A stretch of 64,000 nucleotides of DNA from Verrucosispora sp. WMMD573 (GTDB taxonomy: Bacteria > Actinomycetota > Actinomycetes > Mycobacteriales > Micromonosporaceae): contig NZ_CP114901.1 of the NCBI RefSeq assembly GCF_027497175.1, positions 3,410,001 through 3,474,000 on the forward strand, in the 5' to 3' direction. The notes beneath the pieces were generated by a model that saw nothing but the letters and a program-made list of their open reading frames with translations, ran no database searches and was not told the origin of the DNA. This document shows positions 24,842 to 33,017 of this stretch, one piece after another (position 1 is the stretch's first letter; each line of letters opens with the position of its first letter). A program made the position numbers and the translations under genes.

Positions 24842-25804
24842 TCAGGGTTTGCTGGCCCGGTAGTAGTCGACGGCGCCCGGGTGCAGGGGCAGCGGTGAGG
24901 TGGCGATGGCCGAGCGGGGGCTCATCCGGCCGGCTGCCGGGTGCGCCTCGGCCAGCTCGGAGCGGCGTTCCATCAGCAGCCGGGTCACCTCGCGCACCAG
25001 CGCCTCCGGCAGGTTGGCCCGCACCACCAGGTAGTTCGGGTTGGCCACCGTGGTCACCGGGTCCACGCCGTACACCGAGCGGGGGATGTCCCGTGGCACG
25101 TACACCTCGGGGTTGCCCCGGCGTAGCCGTGCGGTCCACTCGCCGAGGTCGACGATGCGGGTGGGGGTGTCCTGGGCGAACTGGGCGACCGCGCGTACGG
25201 GCAGCCCGCCGGAGAAGAAGAAGGCGTCGATCCGGCCGGCGCGCAGCGCGGCCACCGAATCGTCCAGCCCGAGCTGTTCCTGCCGCACCTGGGTGCCGTC
25301 GAGGCCGGCGGCGGTGAGCAGCCGGTCCACCGTGATCTTGGTCCCCGAGCCGGCCGCGCCCACCGATACCCGCCGGCCGCGCAGATCGGTCAGGGTCCGC
25401 ACCGGGCTGTCGGCGGTGGTGACCAGGTGCAGCAGGTCGTCGTAGACCCGGGCGACCGCCACCACGGGCGGATCCGGACCCGGGTCTGCCTGCAACACGT
25501 CGGCCTGGGTGAAGCCGAGTTCGGCCGCACCGGCGTTGAGTAGTTGCACGTTCTCCGCGGAGGCCGCGGTGACCAGCACCTCCGCCCGGACCTGGGGCAG
25601 TTCCCGGTTGAGGATGGCCGCCAGCGACGAGCCGAAGGCGTGGTAGACGGCGGTGGGGCTGCCCGTGGCGATCCGGATGACCACCGGCTCAGCCAGGTCG
25701 TCGCGGCAGCCGCCGAGGCCGGGCAGGGCCAACAGCACGGTCAGCGCCACCACCACGCGGGCGCCACGCCACCAGGCTCGGGCGGGATACCGGGTACGGG
25801 TCAC
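24842..25804 (-). CDS. TAXI-family (TRAP-type) substrate-binding lipoprotein
   Basis: About 320 residues. The N-terminus is a lipoprotein signal: basic TRTRYPARAWWRG, a hydrophobic core and the lipobox LGGC. The mature protein shows the TAXI pattern IATGSPTAVYHAFGSSLA, TAASAENVQLLNAGAAELGFTQ and LRGRRVSVGAAGSGTKITVDRL. TAXI proteins bind small carboxylates such as glutamate for TRAP transporters, but no membrane partner gene lies nearby; the partner may be elsewhere, or the protein may act as a sensor. The start is uncertain: GTG 25804 or 25813, neither with a clear Shine-Dalgarno. Confidence 0.8.
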   Translation of the reverse strand: MTRTRYPARAWWRGARVVVALTVLLALPGLGGCRDDLAEPVVIRIATGSPTAVYHAFGSSLAAILNRELPQVRAEVLVTAASAENVQLLNAGAAELGFTQADVLQADPGPDPPVVAVARVYDDLLHLVTTADSPVRTLTDLRGRRVSVGAAGSGTKITVDRLLTAAGLDGTQVRQEQLGLDDSVAALRAGRIDAFFFSGGLPVRAVAQFAQDTPTRIVDLGEWTARLRRGNPEVYVPRDIPRSVYGVDPVTTVANPNYLVVRANLPEALVREVTRLLMERRSELAEAHPAAGRMSPRSAIATSPLPLHPGAVDYYRASKP

Positions 25805-25884
25805 GGGCAGCACTGTGCGCCGCCGGACCCCGATGACGCAACCCCGGGGACGGCGGAGCGGTGCGGCCGCGATTCGGCCGCAGG

Positions 25885-26598
25885 TCAGGCCACCGGCCGC
25901 TGCACCGCCTCCTCCGCCGCGTACCGCAGGATCCGGTCCCGATCCCGACCGTGGGCCACACTGACCAGGAAGCAGCCGGTGCTCGGACGCAGCAGCGCCG
26001 GCACGTCCAGCAGGGCGGCACCGCGTACCAGCACCGCGCCGAGTTCCCGGTCGGTGATCCGCACCCCGAGGATGTGCCGCCGGACATGCCGGCCGCCGGC
26101 CAGCAGCGCGGCCCGCCAGGCGGCGGCGGCCAACCGGGTGCGCCACAACCGCCGCGCCGTCGAGGCACCCGGCACCGGGCCACCCAGCAGTTCCCGCCGG
26201 CCCCGCCGCCAGCCGTTCTCGACGATCGCCGCGTACGTCGGCCGGTGCTCCCGCCCCACGTGCAGCCGGTGCAGCTCGTACCGCCGGCGCAGCCCGCCGA
26301 CCGCCACCTCGTGCCGGACCGGGATGTCGAGGCGGTGCAGCAACTGCCGGGTGCGCCGCGCCGCCTCCTCCCGGTTGAACTCGATCGTGGTCGGTCGGAC
26401 GGGCTGTTGTCCGGGGTGCCGGTGCCCGGGGGTGGCCGGTGGCGGCATGCAGCGCAGCAGGCAGGCCGTCTCGAAGGCGTCGGCCAACGTCGTCCAGTCC
26501 AGCGGCGCCGACGGGGGCCGAGACGACGGCGGCGTGGTGGACCCCGGCAGGGCCGATGACGGACGGGACCGGTCGAGCAGGATCGGTTCGGCAACCAC
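25885..26598 (-). CDS. Protein of unknown function, Arg-rich
   Basis: 237 residues, soluble, with no signal peptide. GTG 26598 has an excellent AGGAGG site 7 nt upstream, the best reason to believe the gene. A Pro/Ser-rich N-terminus leads to an Arg/Ala/Leu-rich body (REEAARRTRQLLHRLDIPVR, YAAIVENGWRRGRRELL) and a C-terminus with GCFLVSVAHGRDRDRILRYA. I recognise no family. It lies between YaaA and the lipoprotein on the same strand. Confidence 0.6.
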   Translation of the reverse strand: MVAEPILLDRSRPSSALPGSTTPPSSRPPSAPLDWTTLADAFETACLLRCMPPPATPGHRHPGQQPVRPTTIEFNREEAARRTRQLLHRLDIPVRHEVAVGGLRRRYELHRLHVGREHRPTYAAIVENGWRRGRRELLGGPVPGASTARRLWRTRLAAAAWRAALLAGGRHVRRHILGVRITDRELGAVLVRGAALLDVPALLRPSTGCFLVSVAHGRDRDRILRYAAEEAVQRPVA

Positions 26599-26696
26599 CG
26601 GAGGGCCTCCTCGTCGCGTCGGGTCCTCTTACGGTGACCCGGGACACCGACCGGTGGTACCGATCCGGTCCAGCTTTGAGGAAATCTTGCGCCTGG

Positions 26697-27491
26697 TTAC
26701 AGCTCCGAAACGATCACGTCGACCTGACGCGGCCGGCCGGGCGCGGTGGCCTGCGCGCACACCTGATACTTCAGGTCCCGCAGCGTCGTCACCAGCGCGG
26801 CCACGGAACGCGGCCGGGCACCGGCGAGCAGCAGGTCCCGGACCAGCCGCCCCTTGGTGGCCTTGTTGAAGTGGCTGACCACCGAGCGCACCGGCACCCC
26901 GTCGACCTCCCGTTCATGCAGCACCCGCACGGTGACGGTGCGCTCGGCCAGCTCGCCGCGCGGTGTCCAGGCCGCCGCGTACGCTCCGGAACGCAGGTCC
27001 AGCACCGGGCCACGACCGGCGGCCGTGGTCAGCGCGGCACCCAGGTCCTGCCGCCACAGCGCCGGCAGCGCACCGATGCCGGGCAGCCGGGCACCGATCG
27101 GGCAGCGGTACGGCGGGATCCGGTCGGTCAGCCGTACCGCGCCCCACAGACCGGAAGCGATCAGTACGTGCCGTCCGGCGGCCCGCTGCGCCGTCGCCGG
27201 CAGGCCGGCCAGGCCGAGGGCCTCGTAGAGCACGCCGGTGTAGATCCGGCTGGCAGGTGCGGTGGCGGCCTGCCGCAGCCGGGCGTTGCGCCGCAACTCG
27301 CCGTGCTGCCCGGCGCCGAGGCCGAGCGCGGTCAGCGCCGCCTCCGGCGGCCCGGCGCTGAGGGCGATCAGAGCGGACAGCACCTCCTCCCGCCGTGGGT
27401 TCAGCTCCGGCAGGGAGAGGCGGTCCAGGTCCAGCCGGCGGCCCGAGCCGGCCTCGGCCTTGCCCTCCGAGGGCGGCAGCAGGATGAGCAT
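26697..27491 (-). CDS. yaaA: Peroxide stress protein YaaA (DUF328/UPF0246)
   Basis: 264 residues. It opens MLILLPPSEGKAEAG, the family hallmark, and contains SGLWGAVRLTDRIPPYRC, LDLRSGAYAAAW and VVSHFNKATKGRLVRDLL. Escherichia coli YaaA limits free iron during peroxide stress, and related proteins bind DNA. The ATG at 27491 starts exactly at the family N-terminus. It lies 8 bp after the stop of the membrane-protein gene on the same strand, so the two are probably co-transcribed. A weak 6-bp stem (26649-26670) follows. Confidence 0.88.
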   Translation of the reverse strand: MLILLPPSEGKAEAGSGRRLDLDRLSLPELNPRREEVLSALIALSAGPPEAALTALGLGAGQHGELRRNARLRQAATAPASRIYTGVLYEALGLAGLPATAQRAAGRHVLIASGLWGAVRLTDRIPPYRCPIGARLPGIGALPALWRQDLGAALTTAAGRGPVLDLRSGAYAAAWTPRGELAERTVTVRVLHEREVDGVPVRSVVSHFNKATKGRLVRDLLLAGARPRSVAALVTTLRDLKYQVCAQATAPGRPRQVDVIVSEL

Positions 27492-27499
27492 GGGTGACT

Positions 27500-29164
27500 C
27501 TAACGCCACGGTCGCAGCGGCTCCGGCGGGTGGTACACCCGGAAACCACCGACCTCGGCGAGCAGCGCCGCGCCGGCCCGGTCGCCGAGCAGTTCCCGCA
27601 GCCGCCGGTCCGCCGGGGCGTCGGCGGCCAGCACGTACCCGGGCCGCTGCGCCCGCGCCAGCCGCCACCAGTACGCGGGATAGCGGTTCTGCCCGGGGTG
27701 CAGACTGCCGTCGACCACTGCGCAGACCACCTCCTCGTCGGTGTTGAAGATCAGCCGGTTGCAGGTCCAGTACTCGCCGTACACCTCACGCAGGCCGGCC
27801 GCGTGGACCGTGTCGGCCAGCTTTCGGGCCTGGCGTTCCTCGGTGCGCCCCGGAGCCGCGCCGGTGGAGGCGAACAGCACGGTCACCACCAGCGAGCCGG
27901 CGGCGAGAGCAGTCAGCACGGCGGTGGCCGCCGCACCCGCCGCCCGGCCCGCCATGCCGGCGGTGCCCCGTCGGGCGGCGACCGCCGCGACCCACAGCGG
28001 CCAGAGCACCGCCGGCAGCGACAGTTGCAGCACCGACAGGTAGCGGGCGTTGCCCAGCGGATCCGTGGCCGCCAGCGGGCTGCGCACGTACGCCAGCAGG
28101 GTCAGCGCCGCGCCCGCGAGCAGCGCGAGGTGTACGACCGGGCCGGCCCGCTGACTGCGCCCGACCCCTCGCCGGTACGCGAGCCCGGCGAGCGTCGCCG
28201 CCGCCACCAGCAGCAGCGGGTAGAGCAGGCCGAACCACGCCTGCCACCGGGCGCAACCGTCGACCGGGCAGAGCCCGGCGGCCAGCGGCACGCCCTCCAA
28301 CAGCCCACCGCCGAGCCGCTGCGGCCACGGCGGCGCCGGCCCGTCCTCGCCGCTGATGCCACGCAGCACCGACAGGGAGTCCTGCCCGGGTGGGGCCACC
28401 AGGTTGTCCCGGATCATCGGGGCGAGCCCGACGACGAAGCCGGCGACCAGCAGCAGCCCCGCCCAGCCGAACAGCTCCCGGCGCAGGGTCCACGCCAACG
28501 CCAGCGCGGCCACCGCCAGGTACGGCACGATCAGCCAGTCCGACCAGATCGCCACCCCGGCGAGCAGCCCGAAGCCGCCCACGGCCAGCGCCCGGCGCCG
28601 TACCGTGCCTCGGGCCAGCGCCACCACGACCAGCAGCATCGCCAGCACCGCCACCTTGACCTCCGGCCGCCCGCCGACCGCGGTCACCTGGTCGCGGACG
28701 ACCCGCTCGGAGCCCAGCGCGAGCAACCCGACGACCACGGCGGCGAACCACGGCGAGCCGATCCGCCGGGTCAGCCGGTGGATCAGCCAGAGGAACAGCG
28801 CGTAGAGCGCGAGCACCGGCAACCGCAGCGCCGGCCAGCTCGGCCCGGTCACCGCGAGCAGCGGTGCGGCCAGGTACGACTCCAGGGTGCCCATGTACCG
28901 CTGGCCGTACAGGAAGATCGGCTGCTCGCGGCCCTGCGCGATGTGCAGCGCGGCCAGCCCAAAGGTCGCCTCGTCGCTGTTGGAGACGGGCACGGTGGTC
29001 AGCACCAGGACCAGTCGGTACCCGACGCCGAGCATCCCGAACAGCAGCGCGACCAGCGCCGGTCGGTCCAGCCGTGGCCGCCAACGCCCGCGCTGTCGCA
29101 CTGGGTCCGCCCCTGCTTGTGGCACGACCTCGCCCCCGTCGCCGTCCCGACCGGAGTGTGTCAC
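27500..29164 (-). CDS. Polytopic membrane protein, ArnT/PMT-like GT-C candidate
   Basis: About 554 residues with roughly eleven membrane segments and a soluble ~110-residue C-terminus. After the first helix, VPVSNSDEATFGLAALHIAQ carries a DE pair like the catalytic site of GT39/ArnT-type enzymes, and IFLYGQRYMGTLESYLAAPL also recalls that family. The C-terminal part (REVYGEYWTCNRLIFNTDEE) resembles no domain I know. Start: GTG 29164, the 5'-most start candidate noted for this region, with GTG 29125 as an alternative; neither has a strong ribosome binding site. The substrate is unknown. Confidence 0.65.
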   Translation of the reverse strand: MTHSGRDGDGGEVVPQAGADPVRQRGRWRPRLDRPALVALLFGMLGVGYRLVLVLTTVPVSNSDEATFGLAALHIAQGREQPIFLYGQRYMGTLESYLAAPLLAVTGPSWPALRLPVLALYALFLWLIHRLTRRIGSPWFAAVVVGLLALGSERVVRDQVTAVGGRPEVKVAVLAMLLVVVALARGTVRRRALAVGGFGLLAGVAIWSDWLIVPYLAVAALALAWTLRRELFGWAGLLLVAGFVVGLAPMIRDNLVAPPGQDSLSVLRGISGEDGPAPPWPQRLGGGLLEGVPLAAGLCPVDGCARWQAWFGLLYPLLLVAAATLAGLAYRRGVGRSQRAGPVVHLALLAGAALTLLAYVRSPLAATDPLGNARYLSVLQLSLPAVLWPLWVAAVAARRGTAGMAGRAAGAAATAVLTALAAGSLVVTVLFASTGAAPGRTEERQARKLADTVHAAGLREVYGEYWTCNRLIFNTDEEVVCAVVDGSLHPGQNRYPAYWWRLARAQRPGYVLAADAPADRRLRELLGDRAGAALLAEVGGFRVYHPPEPLRPWR

Positions 29165-29239
29165 GGCGGCGACGTCGGGCGTGGCGGATCGGCTCAGCTC
29201 GCGTGGCCGAGGTGGCTGGTCTGTGGCAGGGTTGCTTCC

Positions 29240-30280
29240 GTGCCACCGACTCCCGCAGGCCAGCTGGCCATACCGAACCTGCACCGGGCCGCGCGGATCG
29301 AGGACGCCGTGCACGCCCTGGTGGAACGCCGGCTGCGGCGTACCGGCTGGCGGACCAACATCATCGCCTACACCGGCTACGGCGGGCCCGGTTGGGTACG
29401 GGTGATGTGCCGGGTGTTGCTGGGGCGGCCGGACACCCGCCAGCGTGGCAGGTTGGAGAAGGTCCGGGGCTGGCGCAGCTTCACCACCCTGCCGGCCAAG
29501 CACGTCACCGTGACCATCGAGACCGGCGGGGTGGTGCACGAGGCGCGCGCCGACCGCAGTGGCTTCATCGACACGGTGCTCGACGCGACCCTGCCACCCG
29601 GCTGGGGCTCGGTGCGGCTGAGCATGCCCGACGCCGAGCCGGTCGAGGCACCGGTGCGCATCCTCGACCCGGAGGTGCGGTTCGGCATCATCTCCGACAT
29701 CGACGACACGGTCATGGTGACCGCGCTGCCCCGGCCGCTGCTCGCCGCGTGGAACACGTTCGTGCTGGACGAGCACGCCCGCGCGGCGGTGCCCGGCATG
29801 GCGGTGCTCTACGAGCGACTGGTCACCGCCCACCCCGGTGCGCCCGTGTTCTACCTGTCGACCGGTGCGTGGAACGTCGCTCCCACGTTGACCCGGTTCC
29901 TGTCCCGGCACCTCTACCCGGCCGGGCCGCTGCTGCTGACCGACTGGGGGCCGACCCAGGACCGCTGGTTCCGCAGCGGCCGGGAACACAAGCGGGCGAC
30001 GCTGGCCCGCCTGGCCAAGGAGTTCCCCGACGTCCGCTGGCTGCTCGTCGGCGACGACGGCCAACACGACCAGGAGATCTACCGCGAGTTCGTCGCCGCC
30101 CACCCGGACAGCGTCGCCGGGGTGGCGATCCGCCGGCTGTCACCCACCCAGGCGGTGCTCGCCGGTAGCCTGCCCGTCCCGCAGGACAGCCCCACCGAGG
30201 GGCCGGTCGGGCAGAAGTGGCTCTCCGCGCCCGACGGCGCCGGCCTGTGGACCCTGCTGCACGGCGCCGGCCTGGTCTGA
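29240..30280 (+). CDS. APP1/DUF2183-like phosphatase-domain protein
   Basis: 346 residues. The C-terminal half contains the HAD-like signature FGIISDIDDTVMVTALPRP, FYLSTGAWNVAPTLTRFL, LLLTDWGPTQDRW, HKRATLARLAKEFP and LLVGDDGQHDQEIY, all conserved in the catalytic domain of yeast phosphatidate phosphatase APP1. The N-terminal 130 residues form a beta-rich region usual in bacterial members. The bacterial substrate is unproven; a lipid or nucleotide phosphate is likely. GTG 29240 has AGGG 8 nt upstream. It is divergent from the membrane-protein gene and convergent with the polymerase gene, 13 bp away. Confidence 0.85.
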   Translation: MPPTPAGQLAIPNLHRAARIEDAVHALVERRLRRTGWRTNIIAYTGYGGPGWVRVMCRVLLGRPDTRQRGRLEKVRGWRSFTTLPAKHVTVTIETGGVVHEARADRSGFIDTVLDATLPPGWGSVRLSMPDAEPVEAPVRILDPEVRFGIISDIDDTVMVTALPRPLLAAWNTFVLDEHARAAVPGMAVLYERLVTAHPGAPVFYLSTGAWNVAPTLTRFLSRHLYPAGPLLLTDWGPTQDRWFRSGREHKRATLARLAKEFPDVRWLLVGDDGQHDQEIYREFVAAHPDSVAGVAIRRLSPTQAVLAGSLPVPQDSPTEGPVGQKWLSAPDGAGLWTLLHGAGLV

Positions 30281-30293
30281 GCCCGCCGGGGAC

Positions 30294-31733
30294 CTACAGC
30301 TGGGAACGTGCCGCGGACAACGCGCGACCGGGGGCGGGACGAACCGGTTGGACCGGTGGCCGTCGTCGAGGTCGGCACAGGTAGAGCGCCAACAGGGTGA
30401 TCATTCCGATGACGGACTCCGGGGACATGCCGAGTTGGTTGTTGGCCGGCAGATAGGCGATGAGAATGGCGAGCTGAGCGAAGATCAGTAGTGGCAGCAC
30501 GCGCCGGGCGAGGGCGGCCTCCAGCCACACCCGTGCGAAGAACCAGCCGATCAGGCCCATGAACAGGGCCGCCCCAGGAAAGGTGAGATCAGAGGCGAGC
30601 CAGGGGTAGATCGTCGCCCAGTACAAATCTGCGGGCCAGGCGGTCTCGTCCTGCGTGCGTTGCGGGTAGTTGGGATGGGCGGATGGGTCCACGCCGAACT
30701 GCTGCTCGGCGAGGACGGCTGCGGCTGGTGCGCTGCCCAGGCCGTGTGACCAGGTGAACGGCACCTGTAGGTTGTGCGCTAGCCCGAGGTAGCCGTGGGT
30801 CGGGTAGACCAGCATCGCGGCGATGCCGTTGGCCACGTGGGGACCGGCCACGTTCACCACGGCCGGGTTCGCCTTGACCAGGTCACTGGTGCCGAAGGCG
30901 GTACTCCGTGCCGCCTGACTGAAGACCATGTAGCCCGTGAAGGTGATGGCGATCATCGCGGCGACCGTGAGCACTTTTCCTCGTCGGGTACGCGTACGGC
31001 GGCGGCGGGCTGTTGCCGCGACGACGAGTAGCCCCGCCCCTAGCATGACCGCGACGTCGCCGAGGCCCTTGAGCGTGCCGATGAAGAGGTAGTACGTCGC
31101 GTGGAAGGCGAGGCCCAGCAGGCCGACCGCCCGTAGCGGCCAAGACAGGCGTTGCCAGTACACCACCAGAAGCGGTGCCAGCATGGTGCCACAGACGCCC
31201 AGGAGCACAGACAGTGTCAGGATCCCGCTGCTCTGGCCGATGCCCTGCTCGTATGCGTCCAGTTTGTGGAGGTAGGCAGTGGCCGGATCGCGCACATTGG
31301 ACCAGACGCTTGTCGAACCCGTCGCCCCCAGCGTGGCCATGGCGACGATGCTCACGACGATGTAGTAGCTGGCTCCGACGACCAGTAGTTTCCGGGCCCT
31401 GGTGAACTCGGTCGGCGTGAGGCAGCGGAGTCTGTCTGGCGGGCAGCGCCAGACCTGGAGGGCGTATCCGAGAGCGAACAGGGCCGTGGCGCTGAACACG
31501 AAGACGCACAGCTGAGTCTTGTTCTGCACCTGTTGGTCAAGGTCGCTGAGCCAGAAGAACGCGAAGGTGCCGAGCATCCAGCACAGGGCCAGGAGCAGGG
31601 GAAGCCAGATCCGCAGTTGATCGGGTTGCTCCCGGGGGTCGGACTCCGATGGATCGGTGTGCCGGGCCGGTTCGATCCTTCCGTCACGGTATGGTCGTCG
31701 GACCCCGTCGCGTTCCGCAGCTACAGATGCCAC
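30294..31733 (-). CDS. Wzy-like oligosaccharide repeat-unit polymerase (module 1)
   Basis: 479 residues. A charged N-terminus of about 40 residues precedes ten or more membrane segments, with a large outer loop around residues 270-400 (TFTWSHGLGSAPAAAVLAEQ, TQDETAWPADLYWATIYPWL) and a basic tail. The layout fits bacterial O-antigen/exopolysaccharide polymerases, which join lipid-linked repeats outside the membrane; such proteins have little sequence conservation, so the call rests on topology and neighbours. GTG 31733 has GGAAGG 8 nt upstream. It is divergent from the CapEFG operon. Confidence 0.65.
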   Translation of the reverse strand: MASVAAERDGVRRPYRDGRIEPARHTDPSESDPREQPDQLRIWLPLLLALCWMLGTFAFFWLSDLDQQVQNKTQLCVFVFSATALFALGYALQVWRCPPDRLRCLTPTEFTRARKLLVVGASYYIVVSIVAMATLGATGSTSVWSNVRDPATAYLHKLDAYEQGIGQSSGILTLSVLLGVCGTMLAPLLVVYWQRLSWPLRAVGLLGLAFHATYYLFIGTLKGLGDVAVMLGAGLLVVAATARRRRTRTRRGKVLTVAAMIAITFTGYMVFSQAARSTAFGTSDLVKANPAVVNVAGPHVANGIAAMLVYPTHGYLGLAHNLQVPFTWSHGLGSAPAAAVLAEQQFGVDPSAHPNYPQRTQDETAWPADLYWATIYPWLASDLTFPGAALFMGLIGWFFARVWLEAALARRVLPLLIFAQLAILIAYLPANNQLGMSPESVIGMITLLALYLCRPRRRPPVQPVRPAPGRALSAARSQL

Positions 31734-31979
31734 CTACAGCGCCTTCCGGTCGGCCTCGCCCCGCTACACGGATCGTGCACGGTCGGTCGCGGCAGGCCGC
31801 CGCCGCGCGGGACCGGTTCAGGACCTCTGCTGCGGTGCGGCGCCACCAAGCCAGAGCGTAATCCACCTTAAAGTGCCTTTTTTGGCTGATTGTTCCTTTA
31901 GTGCCGCTACATCCGGTAAATCTCCTTCAGGGGGAGCGCCCTCCGCTCTGGCAGTAGTGACAGCTGTAAGGGGATCTTG
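31734..31979. promoter_or_regulatory. Divergent promoter region of module 1 (wzy / capE1)
   Basis: 246 bp with a marked AT-rich patch at about 31861-31930, unlike the GC-rich surroundings. CTTTTTTGG (31877-31885) lies 95 bp before the capE1 ATG, and a similar CTTTTTGG occurs upstream of the second capG. A small GAGCG/CGCTC hairpin (31935-31949) lies in the leader, and AAGGGG near 31968 is the ribosome binding site. No ORF is supported. Confidence 0.4.
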
Positions 31980-33017
31980 ATGACACCATTTGAGCCCGAC
32001 GCGACGGTTCTCGTCACCGGTGGCACCGGTTCGTTCGGCCAGACGATGGTCCGTCGACTGCTCGACAGGGACGTTGCCGAGGTGCGGGTTCTCAGCCGGG
32101 ACGAGGCCAAGCAGGACGCGATGCGCCACGCGCTCACCGATGATCGCGTGCGCTACCACCTCGGTGACGTCCGGGATTTCGAGACTGTCCTACGTGCCAC
32201 CCGCGACGTCGACCACATCTTCCACGCCGCCGCTCTCAAGCAGGTTCCCGCCTGCGAGTTCTTCCCTATCGAGGCGGTGCGGACCAACGTGTGCGGCAGC
32301 GCCAACGTGGTGGAGGCGGCCGAGCGTAACGGGGTGCGCTCCGTCGTACTGCTGAGCACCGACAAGGCGGTCCAGCCGGTCAACACCATGGGGATGACCA
32401 AGGCCATCATGGAGAAGTTGGCCCAGGCGCACGCCCGCAATCATCCCGCCAGCGACACGATCGTCTCGTGTGTCCGCTACGGCAACGTCATGTACTCACG
32501 TGGCTCGGTCATTCCACTGTTCGTGGAGCAGATCCGGGCCGGACGGGCGCCAACCGTCACCGATCCCAACATGACACGCTTTCTCATGTCGTTGGCGGAC
32601 TCGGTGCGACTGGTCGAACACGCGTTCACGCACGCCCACCCCGGCGACGTCTTCATCCACAAGGCCAGCGCCTGCCGGGTGGGGGACTTGGCCACGGCCA
32701 TGTGCCAGCTCTTCGACGTCCCGGAGAAGCTCGACGTGGTCGGCATCCGTCTCGGCGAGAAGCTGCACGAGTGCCTGGCCAGCGCGGAAGAGGTGGCGCG
32801 GGCGGACGACTTCGGTGACTTCCTGCGGGTGCCGATGGAGGGCCGTGGCCTGCACTCCTTGCCGCACAGTCTCGCCCTCGCGGGAGCGGCCGTGGTTCCG
32901 GAACTCAACTCGGCGAACGCACCGCGCCTGGACGTGTCGGGAGTCAGGGAGGTGCTGCTCAACCTTCCGCAGATTCGAGCAGAACTGGCCCTGCGCGAGC
33001 CGGTGCTGGTGTCATGA
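31980..33017 (+). CDS. capE: CapE-like UDP-GlcNAc 4,6-dehydratase/5-epimerase (copy 1)
   Basis: 345 residues. Extended SDR: NAD loop TGGTGSFG, LSTDKAVQPVNTMGMTK with the family Met-x3-Lys pair (M137/K141) replacing Tyr-x3-Lys, and SVVLLSTDK. CapE starts UDP-L-FucNAc synthesis by converting UDP-GlcNAc to the 4-keto-6-deoxy-L-talo sugar. The C-terminus (about 285-325) departs from the usual sequence: the second copy in this window has ALYFDEGDTRQ followed by YHSHNARRLDV, whereas here the stretch reads SLPHSLALAGAAV. Start ATG 31980 has AAGGGG 6 nt upstream. It overlaps capF by 4 nt. Confidence 0.9.
   Translation: MTPFEPDATVLVTGGTGSFGQTMVRRLLDRDVAEVRVLSRDEAKQDAMRHALTDDRVRYHLGDVRDFETVLRATRDVDHIFHAAALKQVPACEFFPIEAVRTNVCGSANVVEAAERNGVRSVVLLSTDKAVQPVNTMGMTKAIMEKLAQAHARNHPASDTIVSCVRYGNVMYSRGSVIPLFVEQIRAGRAPTVTDPNMTRFLMSLADSVRLVEHAFTHAHPGDVFIHKASACRVGDLATAMCQLFDVPEKLDVVGIRLGEKLHECLASAEEVARADDFGDFLRVPMEGRGLHSLPHSLALAGAAVVPELNSANAPRLDVSGVREVLLNLPQIRAELALREPVLVS

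Noticed and set aside
27494..29239. Very long plus-strand frame reading opposite the membrane protein
   Set aside because: Its composition (Gln/Arg/His-rich) is that of a high-GC antisense shadow. Only the part from 29240 shows the APP1 motifs.
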